The position numbers were made by a program, and so were the translations under genes. A DNA stretch of 9,894 nt from Planctomycetales bacterium (GTDB lineage Bacteria; Planctomycetota; Phycisphaerae; SM23-33), in the NCBI GenBank assembly GCA_030631085.1, contig DAOVLV010000038.1:1-9894 (forward strand), given 5' to 3'. The notes beneath the pieces were generated by a model that did no database searches, was not told where the DNA came from, and saw only the letters and a program-made list of their open reading frames with translations. The first letter of the stretch is position 1; each line of letters opens with the position of its first letter. Positions 1 through 5,297 of this stretch are shown piece by piece.

Positions 1-224
1 ATCGTTACTCGCTCTCTAGGCCCCGCCGGCGGGAGCCAGTCGTCATTTTCGCTGGCATAGAGATTCGCCGCCAGACCGAGATTCCGCAGATTCGTGCTGC
101 ACGTTACCCGTCGAGCCGCCTCCTTGGCCAAGCCAAGCGAAGGCAGCAGAATGCTCACCAGCAGCGCGATAATCGCGACTACCACAAGCAATTCCACCAA
201 CGTAAATGCCTTTTGTTGACGCAT
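1..224 (-). CDS. Prepilin-type N-terminal cleavage/methylation domain protein (3' part outside window)
   Basis: This is the first 74 codons of a minus-strand gene that runs off the left edge. The protein begins MRQQKAFTLVELLVVVAIIA, the classic type IV pilin / type II secretion pseudopilin leader: a short basic stretch, then the FTLVEL cleavage-methylation motif with the conserved Glu, then a hydrophobic helix to about residue 29. The residue before the cut site is Ala instead of the usual Gly, a variant peptidases of this family can tolerate. The next stretch (SLGLAKEAARRVTCSTNLRNLGLAANLYASENDDWLPP region) matches the style of the large planctomycete family of pseudopilin-like proteins, whose exact function is mostly unknown. 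A GGAAAG ribosome site lies about 6 bases before the ATG at 224. The gene follows the PEP-CTERM gene in the same direction after a 37-base gap, so the two may be co-transcribed. Confidence 0.9.
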   Translation of the reverse strand, partial: MRQQKAFTLVELLVVVAIIALLVSILLPSLGLAKEAARRVTCSTNLRNLGLAANLYASENDDWLPPAGPRERVT

Positions 225-258
225 TGATGTCTTTCCGTATGCTGGCCCCGCACCGTCT

Positions 259-286
259 CGTTTAGCCGTCGCCGGTACGGCGACGC
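259..286 (-). repeat. 28-base palindromic element, copy 1, spanning the stop codon of the PEP-CTERM gene
   Basis: These 28 bases, read on the minus strand, are identical to 8190-8217 on the plus strand. The core is CGTCGCCG-TAC-CGGCGACG, an 8-bp perfect stem with a 3-base loop (267-285), followed by GCTAAACG, which contains the in-frame TAA stop. The element encodes the last residues RRRTGDG of the PEP-CTERM protein. No T-tract follows the stem, so it is not a standard intrinsic terminator, although the hairpin could still stabilise or trim mRNA 3' ends. The bases just outside differ between the two copies, so the shared unit is sharply bounded. Confidence 0.85.
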
Positions 287-894
287 AGGAGCACTCCCAA
301 ACCTCCGCACGCCAGCAGCGCCATCGTCGCCGGTTCGGGCACCGAAGCGAACGAGTCGAAGAACATTCCCGTTCCGGCCCCGCTGGCTACCCGCAGGACC
401 TTCACGTATTGAACGTCGCCTGAGTGTCCGGCAAAATCAAACGTCTCATCGCGGAAGTACCCCGACGCGCCGGAACCAATAGTGCCAATTTCTGTGTAAA
501 TGCTATTGTCCGTACTGACAAGAACGGTTGCCGAGGCACCGGACCCGCCGTACACATGAATGACCAGGTCATCGCCGGTCTGGTTCACCAGGGCAGCGTC
601 GAATTTCACGACGATGTACTGGTTGGATGCGCCGCCTCGCCAACCCGCGACGAAATCGTTGTCAACGTCGTCCCATCCGTAGCCGTTACCGTCAACATCG
701 GCGTCCGAAATGCCCGTAACCCACCAGGTTGACGAATTCGTTGACATCAACTCTCCGTCGTAGTTTTGGATGTTGCCTGAATAGGCATTAACGCTGTCTG
801 CCCAGTTCTGGCCGTTGATAATTTCCGCACCGGCAGGACCGACCAACCCGACAACCAACAACACTGTGATTGCAATTTGACTGCACTTAATCAT
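262..894 (-). CDS. PEP-CTERM sorting-domain surface protein
   Basis: A 210-residue exported protein. It has a signal peptide (MIKC then a hydrophobic run ending at AGA, cut near residue 23), a beta-rich middle, and a C-terminal PEP-CTERM signal: VPEPAT at 185-190, a hydrophobic segment, then RRR at 204-206. In this class, exosortase/EpsH-type enzymes recognise the PEP-CTERM tail and deliver the protein to the cell surface. The middle, with NGQNWADSVNAYSGN, an Asp/Gly-rich stretch (DADVDGNGYGWDDVDND), then YIVVKFDAAL and DLVIHVY, resembles a recurrent PEP-CTERM family with a discoidin-like sandwich; the Asp-rich stretch may bind calcium (inference). The frame is open to an ATG at 909, but the only good ribosome site, GGAAGGA, lies inside the first codons of that longer version and 6 bases before the ATG at 894. 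I therefore take 894 as the start. The last seven residues come from a repeated element. Confidence 0.9.
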   Translation of the reverse strand: MIKCSQIAITVLLVVGLVGPAGAEIINGQNWADSVNAYSGNIQNYDGELMSTNSSTWWVTGISDADVDGNGYGWDDVDNDFVAGWRGGASNQYIVVKFDAALVNQTGDDLVIHVYGGSGASATVLVSTDNSIYTEIGTIGSGASGYFRDETFDFAGHSGDVQYVKVLRVASGAGTGMFFDSFASVPEPATMALLACGGLGVLLRRRTGDG

Positions 895-1042
895 CTTTTT
901 TCCTTCCATTTTGTAAAACGATTCATCAAAACATTCCCGGACTTATCAGCCCGCCCGGCTTCCAGACACACTTTGCGAAAATCCTCTCTTTTACATTTCC
1001 GTTCACCTCATCTTTCTGGTTTCAGTTCCTGTATCACGTAAA

Positions 1043-1086
1043 AAGGGAGCGGATGGACGCGAAAAAAGCGTTCCACGCGCTCCCTT
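1043..1086 (-). terminator. Rho-independent terminator of the hemP unit
   Basis: The arms AAGGGAGCG (1043-1051) and CGCTCCCTT (1078-1086) form a 9-bp stem. The intervening bases contain a second short pairing (CGC/GCG with flanking GGA/TCC), so the whole folds as one long hairpin. Read on the minus strand, the stem runs straight into a run of T (CCCTTTTT), the expected layout for intrinsic termination. It lies 47 bases after the hemP stop codon and before the promoter region of the PEP-CTERM gene, and so separates the two units. Confidence 0.8.
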
Positions 1087-1132
1087 GCTGGCTGACATTG
1101 CTGGCTGGGTTGCGAGCGAGCCTGATTGTGCA

Positions 1133-1324
1133 CTACTTTGTCAAAATCAACTTGTCGTTCCGCGTAATCCTCAAGCGGTACAACTCCTGACCGTGACGTA
1201 TTGTTATCTCCTGGCCGTGAGTGAAAAGGTTCTGCGAATCAATGACGGGTGCCGCTTCAGCGGGCCTGTCGGTGCCCCGATCTCCACCGGCCTGGCCGGT
1301 ATCCTGTTGCGATGAGCCATTCAT
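1133..1324 (-). CDS. hemP: Hemin uptake protein HemP
   Basis: A 63-residue protein whose last ~37 residues carry the HemP-family signature: VIDSQNLFTHGQEITIRHG, then ELYRLRITRNDKLILTK. The family's usual pattern is S-x-x-LF-G-x-x-x-x-I-x-H-x-G-x-x-YxLRxTxxGKLILTK ending at or close to the C terminus, as here. The first 26 residues are Ser/Gln/Gly/Asp-rich, look disordered and are not conserved in style. HemP proteins are small cytosolic proteins found with haem-uptake or iron-regulated genes; in alphaproteobacteria HemP/HmuP is reported as a transcription activator of haem-receptor genes, and the exact role elsewhere is unclear. The ATG lies 3 bases after the stop of the upstream 82-residue gene (TGACCAATG) and has no strong ribosome site of its own, so translation is probably coupled. 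A strong terminator follows. No haem receptor or haem ABC transporter is visible in the window. Confidence 0.88.
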   Translation of the reverse strand: MNGSSQQDTGQAGGDRGTDRPAEAAPVIDSQNLFTHGQEITIRHGQELYRLRITRNDKLILTK

Positions 1325-1327
1325 TGG

Positions 1328-1576
1328 TCAGTTGTTCTCAAAGTATTTCCGCAGGCGTTCTGCCACAGCAGGCGTGACGGGCCGGGAACTCTCAACTTCG
1401 GGGGACTCCTCGCCGTTGCGAATTTCCGTGAACAGATGCCCCAATTTCTTCGGCACGGTGATGAACACCTGCTCGATGGCGTGTCCGTGGGGGCAACGTC
1501 GAACGCCTTCGATAATCAGGAACTCACCGTTGTCCGTAACCGTTAATTCTTCAGCAAAGAACGCCGCTTTAGCCAT
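1328..1576 (-). CDS. Conserved-looking small hypothetical protein with a CPHGH motif, upstream of hemP
   Basis: An 82-residue protein I do not recognise. It is soluble, with no signal peptide or membrane segment. The N-terminal half reads like a small beta domain (EELTVTDNGEFLIIEGVRRCPHGHAIEQVFITVP) and the C-terminal half is charged, ending in a probable helix (TPAVAERLRKYFENN). The cluster C28-P29-H30-G31-H32 puts one Cys and two His within five residues and includes a Cys-Pro pair, the core of haem-regulatory motifs; metal or haem binding is therefore a fair guess, no more. It is the first gene of a two-gene unit with hemP, with 3 bases between them, and follows a strong promoter. A GGAGAG ribosome site lies about 10 bases before the ATG. 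The gene is believed real because of its promoter, ribosome site, tight coupling to hemP and the shared terminator. Confidence 0.75.
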   Translation of the reverse strand: MAKAAFFAEELTVTDNGEFLIIEGVRRCPHGHAIEQVFITVPKKLGHLFTEIRNGEESPEVESSRPVTPAVAERLRKYFENN

Positions 1577-1596
1577 GATTGAAAATCTCTCCGCAC

Positions 1597-1641
1597 CGAA
1601 AGTTTCATCTCTCTAACATTGTATATAAATAGAAACTTTCG
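1597..1641. promoter_or_regulatory. Candidate operator: paired GAAANTTTC palindromes around the hemP-unit promoter
   Basis: CGAAAGTTTC (1597-1606) and GAAACTTTCG (1632-1641) are exact reverse complements, 25 bases apart, and each is itself a GAAA-N-TTTC palindrome. On the minus strand one copy abuts the -35 box and occupies the spacer; the other lies just past the likely transcription start. This is the geometry of a repressor pair that could block or loop the promoter. A third related word, GAAATTTC, is at 1669-1676. The sequence is not a standard Fur box or DtxR box, so the binding protein is unknown; the neighbouring metal regulator is the obvious candidate. Confidence 0.5.
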
Positions 1642-1645
1642 TCAA
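1618..1645 (-). promoter_or_regulatory. Sigma70-type promoter of the 82-residue gene/hemP unit
   Basis: On the minus strand TTGACG (1645-1640; 5 of 6 to TTGACA) is followed after 16 bases by TACAAT (1623-1618; 5 of 6 to TATAAT). Directly upstream lie an A8 tract (complement of T8 at 1657-1664) and a T6 tract (complement of A6 at 1648-1653), which resemble an UP element. The predicted start near 1611 leaves a leader of about 35 bases before the ATG at 1576. No convincing terminator hairpin for the upstream feo operon was seen between 1646 and 1709, so some readthrough into this unit is possible. Confidence 0.6.
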
Positions 1646-1709
1646 GCAAAAAATGGTTTTTTTTGGCGGAAATTTCGTGAGCGATTCTAACTTGTTTTAT
1701 ATCAGGATG

Positions 1710-1865
1710 TTACGCCGCGTCTGCCTTATTTGAATTGCAGGAATTTTTCATTGGGCATTGTCCGCAGGGGCCTTTTGCCTTGTCGGTGAGGCTTCGATAG
1801 AGCGACCAGGCGGCACCGGCAAGGGCAGCAAAAACAACAACGCCCACTATCGCATATTCCCACAT
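1710..1865 (-). CDS. FeoB-associated Cys-rich small membrane protein
   Basis: A 51-residue gene found by reading past the feoB stop. The protein starts MWEYAIVGVVVFAALAGAAW, a single N-terminal membrane helix at about 4-20, followed by a short basic linker and a cysteine cluster C34-G-Q-C37-P-M-K-N-S-C43, ending SNKADAA. A one-helix peptide of 45-70 residues with CxxC and another Cys just behind it, encoded directly after feoB, is the hallmark of the FeoB-associated Cys-rich membrane protein family (sometimes called FeoC-like or mis-labelled as virus attachment protein p12). The role is not settled; the thiols may hand over or sense iron at the FeoB channel. Its AAGGAAAA ribosome site overlaps the feoB stop codon and the gap is 12 bases, so it is certainly in the feo operon. 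It is the last gene before the hemP-unit promoter. Confidence 0.85.
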   Translation of the reverse strand: MWEYAIVGVVVFAALAGAAWSLYRSLTDKAKGPCGQCPMKNSCNSNKADAA

Positions 1866-1877
1866 GTCCGATTTTCC

Positions 1878-4055
1878 TTATACCAGTCGTGATCCGACTT
1901 GATAGACGATCGTCGTCAGCACCCACGCGAGTACGGTCAGATATCCTACCTGGAGCAGCGCCCATCGCCACCCGGCTTCGCGGACGGTAACAGCGACGGT
2001 TACCATGCAGGGCATGCTTATCAGGCTGAATAACATGATGCAGAATCCTATCAGCGGTGTGTACTTGGCGGCGAGTTTTTCGCGCAGCGGTTCGGATTCC
2101 TCGTCGGCTTCCTCGCCGACTGAATAAATAACGCCCATTTGCCCAACGAAGACCTCCTTGGCGGCAAAGGCTCCAATCGTGGCGGTGGAAATTTTCCAGT
2201 CGAATCCGCAGGGCCTGAAAACCGGCGCGATGGTCTTTCCGACCCGCCCGATGGCGGAGTGTTCGAGTTTGGCCTCGTGTTCAGCGTTATCAATTTCTTC
2301 GAGGCGTTCGGCAATCTGCTCGGCGTCTGCTTGTTTTTCTGCCTGCACGACGGCGCGCTGCTGCTCGAAGACGCCCAGTTTCTCTTCGCCCAGTTTAGGC
2401 CAATATGCCAGTGCCCACAAAACCACGACGATAGCAAGGATGATCGTGCCGGCCTTTTTGATGTAAAGCCAGGTCCGCTCCCACATATGTATCGCCAAGC
2501 CTTTGATTGTCGGCATGCGGTAGGGGGGTAGTTCCATAACGAACGGTGTGGCTTCGCCTTTGAGGAGTGTCGCGCGGAAAATTTTCGCACAGACTATCGC
2601 CAGTGCAATACCGATGGCGTAGATAGCGAACAACCAGAGCGCCTGATTGGTTACATTATATATACCTAATACTTTGAAGACCCGTTCAGGGAAGAACGCA
2701 CCGAGAATGAGAACGTATATCGGCATCCGCGCCCCGCAACTCATCAACGGCAGCACCAGGATAGTCGTGATGCGGTCACGGCGGGTCTCCAGCGTCCGCG
2801 TTGCCATTATTCCGGGCACGGTGCAGCCGAAACCTATCAGCATCGGGATAAAACTCTTCCCGTGCAGTCCTATCTTGTGCATCAGGCGGTCGATAACGAA
2901 GGCTGCTCGCGCCATGTATCCTGAGTCCTCCAGGAACGCAATTGCCAGGAACAGCAGCATTATCAACGGGGTGAAGACCATAACGGCCCCGACGCCTTCG
3001 ATTATCCCATCGACCAGAAGGCTCCGCAGGACGCTGTCAGCGCCCGATTCGCCCCACAGTCCGCTGACGGCTCCGGCGAGGTCGCCTTTCCATCCATCAA
3101 AGGCATCGACCACCGGATTACCCACGGAGAAGGTCAGTTGAAAGACCAGGAACATCAGGATCGCGAATATCGGCAGGCCTAGGTAGCGGTTGGTCATTAC
3201 CGCGTCGATTTTATCGGAGCGCTCGTGGCGTCTCTCGACGGATTGCGTAACGGCCTCGGTGCATGCGCCGGAGATGAACCCGTATCGCCGGTCGGCGAAT
3301 ATAATCTCGGCAGCGTCGCCGCAGACGCTCTCGATGTGCTTTCGGATTCGCTCTGCTTCGAGCGTCAATTCTTCTATGTGTTCCGGGCATACCTGTCCGA
3401 GGCGCTTGATCGTTTCGGCGTCGTTTTCCAGCAGTTTAATGGCGAACCATCGCGAGCGCTGCCTGCTGCACTTTTGTTCGACCAGTTCGGTCAGTTGCAG
3501 GAGGTGCGGCTCGATTTCTCCGCCGTAATTGGGGTATCGCTGTTTGGATGCGGTTTTTCCGGCCACTACCAGGGCGGCATCAAGCAGTTCGGAGATACCC
3601 TTGCCCTTATGCCCGACCGTGTTGACTATCGGGACGCCCAGTAGTTCGGAGAGTTTTTCCTCGTCGATGTTATATCCCCTGCTGGCGGCTACATCCGACA
3701 TGTTGAACGCCAGCACCAGCGGAACGCCCAGTTCCATCAACTGCGTCGCCAGGTACAGGTTGCGTTCGAGATTGGACGAATCCACGATATCGACGACCAC
3801 GTCGGGCTTTTCGTCCAGAAGGAAATTGCGGGTAACGACCTCTTCGATGCTGTAGGCCGTCAGGCTGTAGGTTCCGGGCAGATCGACCACATCCAGACGG
3901 ACGTCGCCGTGGGTGGTTGAGCCTGTCTTTTTCTCGACTGTTACTCCGGGGTAGTTTCCCACGTGCTGGCGTGCGCCGGTAATGGCGTTGAATACCGTCG
4001 TTTTACCGGAGTTGGGGTTACCCGCCAAAGCGATTGTAAGACGTTTATCTTTCAT
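1878..4055 (-). CDS. feoB: Ferrous iron transport protein B (GTPase-linked Fe(II) permease)
   Basis: A full-length FeoB of 725 residues, the inner-membrane protein that imports Fe(II). The N-terminal G domain shows G1 GNPNSGKT (12-19), G2 GVTVE (37-41), G3 DLPG (58-61) and G4 NMSD (118-121). A guanine-dissociation-inhibitor-like helical region follows to about 285. The membrane part begins near 292 and contains the two conserved Gate cores: IGFGCTVPGIMATRTLE with C411, and LPLMSCGARMPIYVL with C440. The late conserved block PCGFDWKISTATIGAFAAKEVFVG is at 615-638. Residues about 556-600 form a Glu/Gln/Ala-rich predicted coiled coil (EQQRAVVQAEKQADAEQIAERLEEI), a region that varies in length in the family. 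The ATG at 4055 has an AGGA ribosome site 8 bases upstream. It follows feoA after 57 bases that hold a hairpin, and precedes the Cys-rich partner by 12 bases. No frameshift or missing motif was seen. Confidence 0.98.
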   Translation of the reverse strand: MKDKRLTIALAGNPNSGKTTVFNAITGARQHVGNYPGVTVEKKTGSTTHGDVRLDVVDLPGTYSLTAYSIEEVVTRNFLLDEKPDVVVDIVDSSNLERNLYLATQLMELGVPLVLAFNMSDVAASRGYNIDEEKLSELLGVPIVNTVGHKGKGISELLDAALVVAGKTASKQRYPNYGGEIEPHLLQLTELVEQKCSRQRSRWFAIKLLENDAETIKRLGQVCPEHIEELTLEAERIRKHIESVCGDAAEIIFADRRYGFISGACTEAVTQSVERRHERSDKIDAVMTNRYLGLPIFAILMFLVFQLTFSVGNPVVDAFDGWKGDLAGAVSGLWGESGADSVLRSLLVDGIIEGVGAVMVFTPLIMLLFLAIAFLEDSGYMARAAFVIDRLMHKIGLHGKSFIPMLIGFGCTVPGIMATRTLETRRDRITTILVLPLMSCGARMPIYVLILGAFFPERVFKVLGIYNVTNQALWLFAIYAIGIALAIVCAKIFRATLLKGEATPFVMELPPYRMPTIKGLAIHMWERTWLYIKKAGTIILAIVVVLWALAYWPKLGEEKLGVFEQQRAVVQAEKQADAEQIAERLEEIDNAEHEAKLEHSAIGRVGKTIAPVFRPCGFDWKISTATIGAFAAKEVFVGQMGVIYSVGEEADEESEPLREKLAAKYTPLIGFCIMLFSLISMPCMVTVAVTVREAGWRWALLQVGYLTVLAWVLTTIVYQVGSRLV

Positions 4056-4070
4056 GGTTTATATCCTGAT

Positions 4071-4117
4071 AATAGTAGTCGGTAGTCGGTGGCGCAAACT
4101 GACTACCGATTACTATT
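4071..4117. repeat. Inverted TAGTCGG heptamer array; hairpin between feoA and feoB
   Basis: The left arm AATAGTAGTCGGTAGTC (4071-4087) and right arm GACTACCGATTACTATT (4101-4117) are reverse complements over 17 bases with one mismatch (4078/4110). Two exact TAGTCGG heptamers lie in tandem at 4076-4089. In the feo mRNA the stem starts at the feoA stop codon (4113-4115) and ends about 15 bases before the feoB start, just ahead of its ribosome site. It could slow readthrough, mark a cleavage point or tune the FeoA:FeoB ratio. There is no T-tract, so it is not a simple terminator. Confidence 0.75.
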
Positions 4118-4367
4118 CTGGTCTGACGAGTATTCGATGTACCATTCCTCTTCCCAGGACGAATCTGCTTCCTTTTACCGATACGATGAACGGTCCAGGT
4201 CCGCGATTGATAATTTCCAGGTTTTCGCCCGGCGCCAGACCCATCTCGGCCAGGCGGTGCGTCAGGCCTCTTCCGGCGTTTCGCACTCCGGCGAATGTAA
4301 CGGTTTGTCCTACCAGCGTCATTGCCAGCGGTATTGTCGGAAGCGAATTATTGTTCCGGTCGTTCAT
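4113..4367 (-). CDS. feoA: Ferrous iron transport protein A
   Basis: An 84-residue SH3-like FeoA protein. Conserved features are the early hydrophobic block MTLVGQTVTFAGV (16-28), the G-R-G-L-x-x-R-L-A-E-M-G-L-x-P-G core (32-47) that defines the family, and GPGPFIVSVKGSRFVLGRGMVHRILV (56-81). FeoA is a small cytosolic protein needed for Fe(II) uptake and thought to act on the G domain of FeoB. The ATG overlaps the stop codon of the regulator gene in an ATGA arrangement (4364-4367), so the two are translationally coupled. About 15 residues precede the usual FeoA start, and a second Met at residue 16 is an alternative start. The regulator just upstream carries its own C-terminal FeoA-type domain, so the operon encodes two FeoA modules. 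Confidence 0.95.
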   Translation of the reverse strand: MNDRNNNSLPTIPLAMTLVGQTVTFAGVRNAGRGLTHRLAEMGLAPGENLEIINRGPGPFIVSVKGSRFVLGRGMVHRILVRPE

Positions 4368-5074
4368 TCTTCGTCGGGTTCCACGGTAATGCCGGAAGCT
4401 TCTGCTTTCCTGAGCGTCAGGTGATATTTGCGGATGCGGATTTCGATCGGGTCGCCCAGCGGCGCGACTCGCTCGACCTTGAACGGCGTACCGGGAGTAA
4501 CTCCCATGTCCATAAGCCGGCGACGTGCCGGACCGGCCCCGCCGCTGATTTTCACGATTTTACCACCTCGCCCCGGTTTCATTTGATCCATTGTCGTCGT
4601 CAAGGTTGATTGCTCCGATGTTCCCGGCTGGTTTTGCTGGCAATAGTCCGAAAACTTTTTCGCCCATTCCGATCCGCCCTGCGGACACTGTTGGGTGAAC
4701 GCCGCCAACAGGCTCATCCGCTCCATTACGACATCATCCACCACGTGTTCCATCCGGCAGGCGTTTTGTTCAGCAACGGCCGGGGCAATGTTCAACACAT
4801 CGATCAAAAAGGACATCAGTAACTCGTGCTTATCGAGGACTTCCTGGGCAAGTTCTGTTCCGCGAGGCGTAAGAGTTACAAACTGGTACGGGTCGTGGTT
4901 GACCAACCCGTCATCGGCAAGATGCTTCAGTGCCGCCGTTACCGACGATTTGCTGACATTGGTTGCTATGGCGATCTCGCCGACACGGGCTACGCCGTTT
5001 CGACGCACAAGAACGAGCACGGCTTCGAGGTAATCCTCAAGACGACGGGTAAGTTTTCGACTCTTTTTCGCCAT
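4364..5074 (-). CDS. DtxR/MntR-family metal-dependent repressor with C-terminal FeoA-like domain
   Basis: A 236-residue regulator heading the feo operon. The N-terminal winged helix (about 8-72) includes EDYLEAVLVLV, GVARVGEIAIATNVSKSSVTAALKHLADDGLV and the wing HDPYQFVTLTPRG. The dimer and metal region follows (KHELLMSFL, then NACRMEHVVDDVVMERM to about 145). After a polar linker (146-168), residues 171-236 form a FeoA/SH3-like domain (KIVKISGGAGPARRRLMDMGVTPG). Aligned by eye to known proteins, the probable ligands are D14, E17, H83, C106, E109 and H110: D14, E17 and H83 follow MntR, while C106 follows DtxR. Such proteins repress metal-uptake genes when loaded with Fe(II) or Mn(II); the operon argues for iron. 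The frame is open to an ATG at 5119, but that lies upstream of the predicted transcription start and has no ribosome site. The Met at 5074 starts the canonical MAKKSRKLTRRLEDYLEAV, so I chose it; 5095 is also possible. Confidence 0.93.
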   Translation of the reverse strand: MAKKSRKLTRRLEDYLEAVLVLVRRNGVARVGEIAIATNVSKSSVTAALKHLADDGLVNHDPYQFVTLTPRGTELAQEVLDKHELLMSFLIDVLNIAPAVAEQNACRMEHVVDDVVMERMSLLAAFTQQCPQGGSEWAKKFSDYCQQNQPGTSEQSTLTTTMDQMKPGRGGKIVKISGGAGPARRRLMDMGVTPGTPFKVERVAPLGDPIEIRIRKYHLTLRKAEASGITVEPDEE

Positions 5075-5105
5075 TGACTGTTGCACTCGACACATAAACA
5101 GGAAA

Positions 5106-5121
5106 GTTTGCCTACTCAAAC
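5106..5121. promoter_or_regulatory. Candidate metalloregulator operator GTTTG-N6-CAAAC
   Basis: GTTTGCCTACTCAAAC is a 16-base palindrome with exact 5-bp arms, positioned just after the -10 box and over the expected start of transcription of the dtxR-feo operon. That is where an autoregulating repressor would bind. Its GTTTGCCT half resembles MntR-type boxes as I remember them; it does not match the classical DtxR box. The overlapping word GAAAGTTT (5102-5109) also occurs in both orientations at the hemP-unit promoter. GAAATTTC (5155-5162) and GAAAGGTTTC (5165-5174) lie just upstream of the -35 box. The function is inferred. Confidence 0.4.
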
Positions 5122-5150
5122 AGTGTACGCTGGCTACAACACGAAGTCAA
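5122..5150 (-). promoter_or_regulatory. Probable promoter of the dtxR-feoA-feoB operon
   Basis: On the minus strand TTGACT (5150-5145; 5 of 6) is followed after 17 bases by TACACT (5127-5122; 4 of 6). The predicted transcription start near 5115 gives a leader of about 40 bases before the ATG at 5074. It also excludes the longer reading frame that begins at 5119. No other promoter was seen inside the operon. Confidence 0.5.
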
Positions 5151-5212
5151 GTGGGAAATTTCGAGAAAGGTTTCGAGGCGTTTTCGATTAGTGGTCCATC
5201 AATGCCGGCAAG

Positions 5213-5295
5213 CGTAGGCTGGGCCGAGGAACGAGGCCCACCTTTATCGGTGTTACTATCGGGAAGGTGGGCCTCGTTCCTCGGCCCAGCCTACG
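5213..5295. repeat. Perfect 32-bp inverted repeat (REP-doublet-like element) after cinA
   Basis: The arms 5213-5244 and 5264-5295 are exact reverse complements over 32 bases, separated by a 19-base loop. Each arm contains its own smaller palindrome, TGGGCC-N9-GGCCCA, so the element reads as two copies of one hairpin unit placed head to head. The loop carries a direct repeat TATCGG (5245-5250 and 5257-5262). The right arm ends 2 bases from the cinA stop codon. It is GC-rich and could fold in RNA from either strand, but no T-run follows in the cinA direction. The architecture matches REP doublets (REPIN/BIME type) or a miniature mobile element; no terminal target duplication is obvious. Confidence 0.85.
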
Positions 5296-5297
5296 GA

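Noticed and set aside
1726..1971. Minus-strand frame of 81 residues with a Cys-rich stretch, overlapping the 3' end of feoB
   Set aside because: It is the wrong frame across the end of feoB and the small Cys-rich gene. The real gene at 1710-1865, in a neighbouring frame, has a membrane helix, a family-like Cys motif and a ribosome site.
2051..2590. Minus-strand frame of 179 residues inside feoB
   Set aside because: It overlaps the intact FeoB frame, and its Ser/Pro/Arg-rich composition shows no domain.
5075..5119. Extended N terminus of the metal regulator starting at 5119
   Set aside because: That start lies upstream of the predicted transcription start, has no ribosome site, and adds residues unlike the family; the Met at 5074 gives the standard N terminus.
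5213..5295. Large inverted repeat considered as the intrinsic terminator of cinA
   Set aside because: The stem is much longer than normal and no T-tract follows in the cinA direction; a repeat-element origin explains it better, although it may still affect 3' ends.
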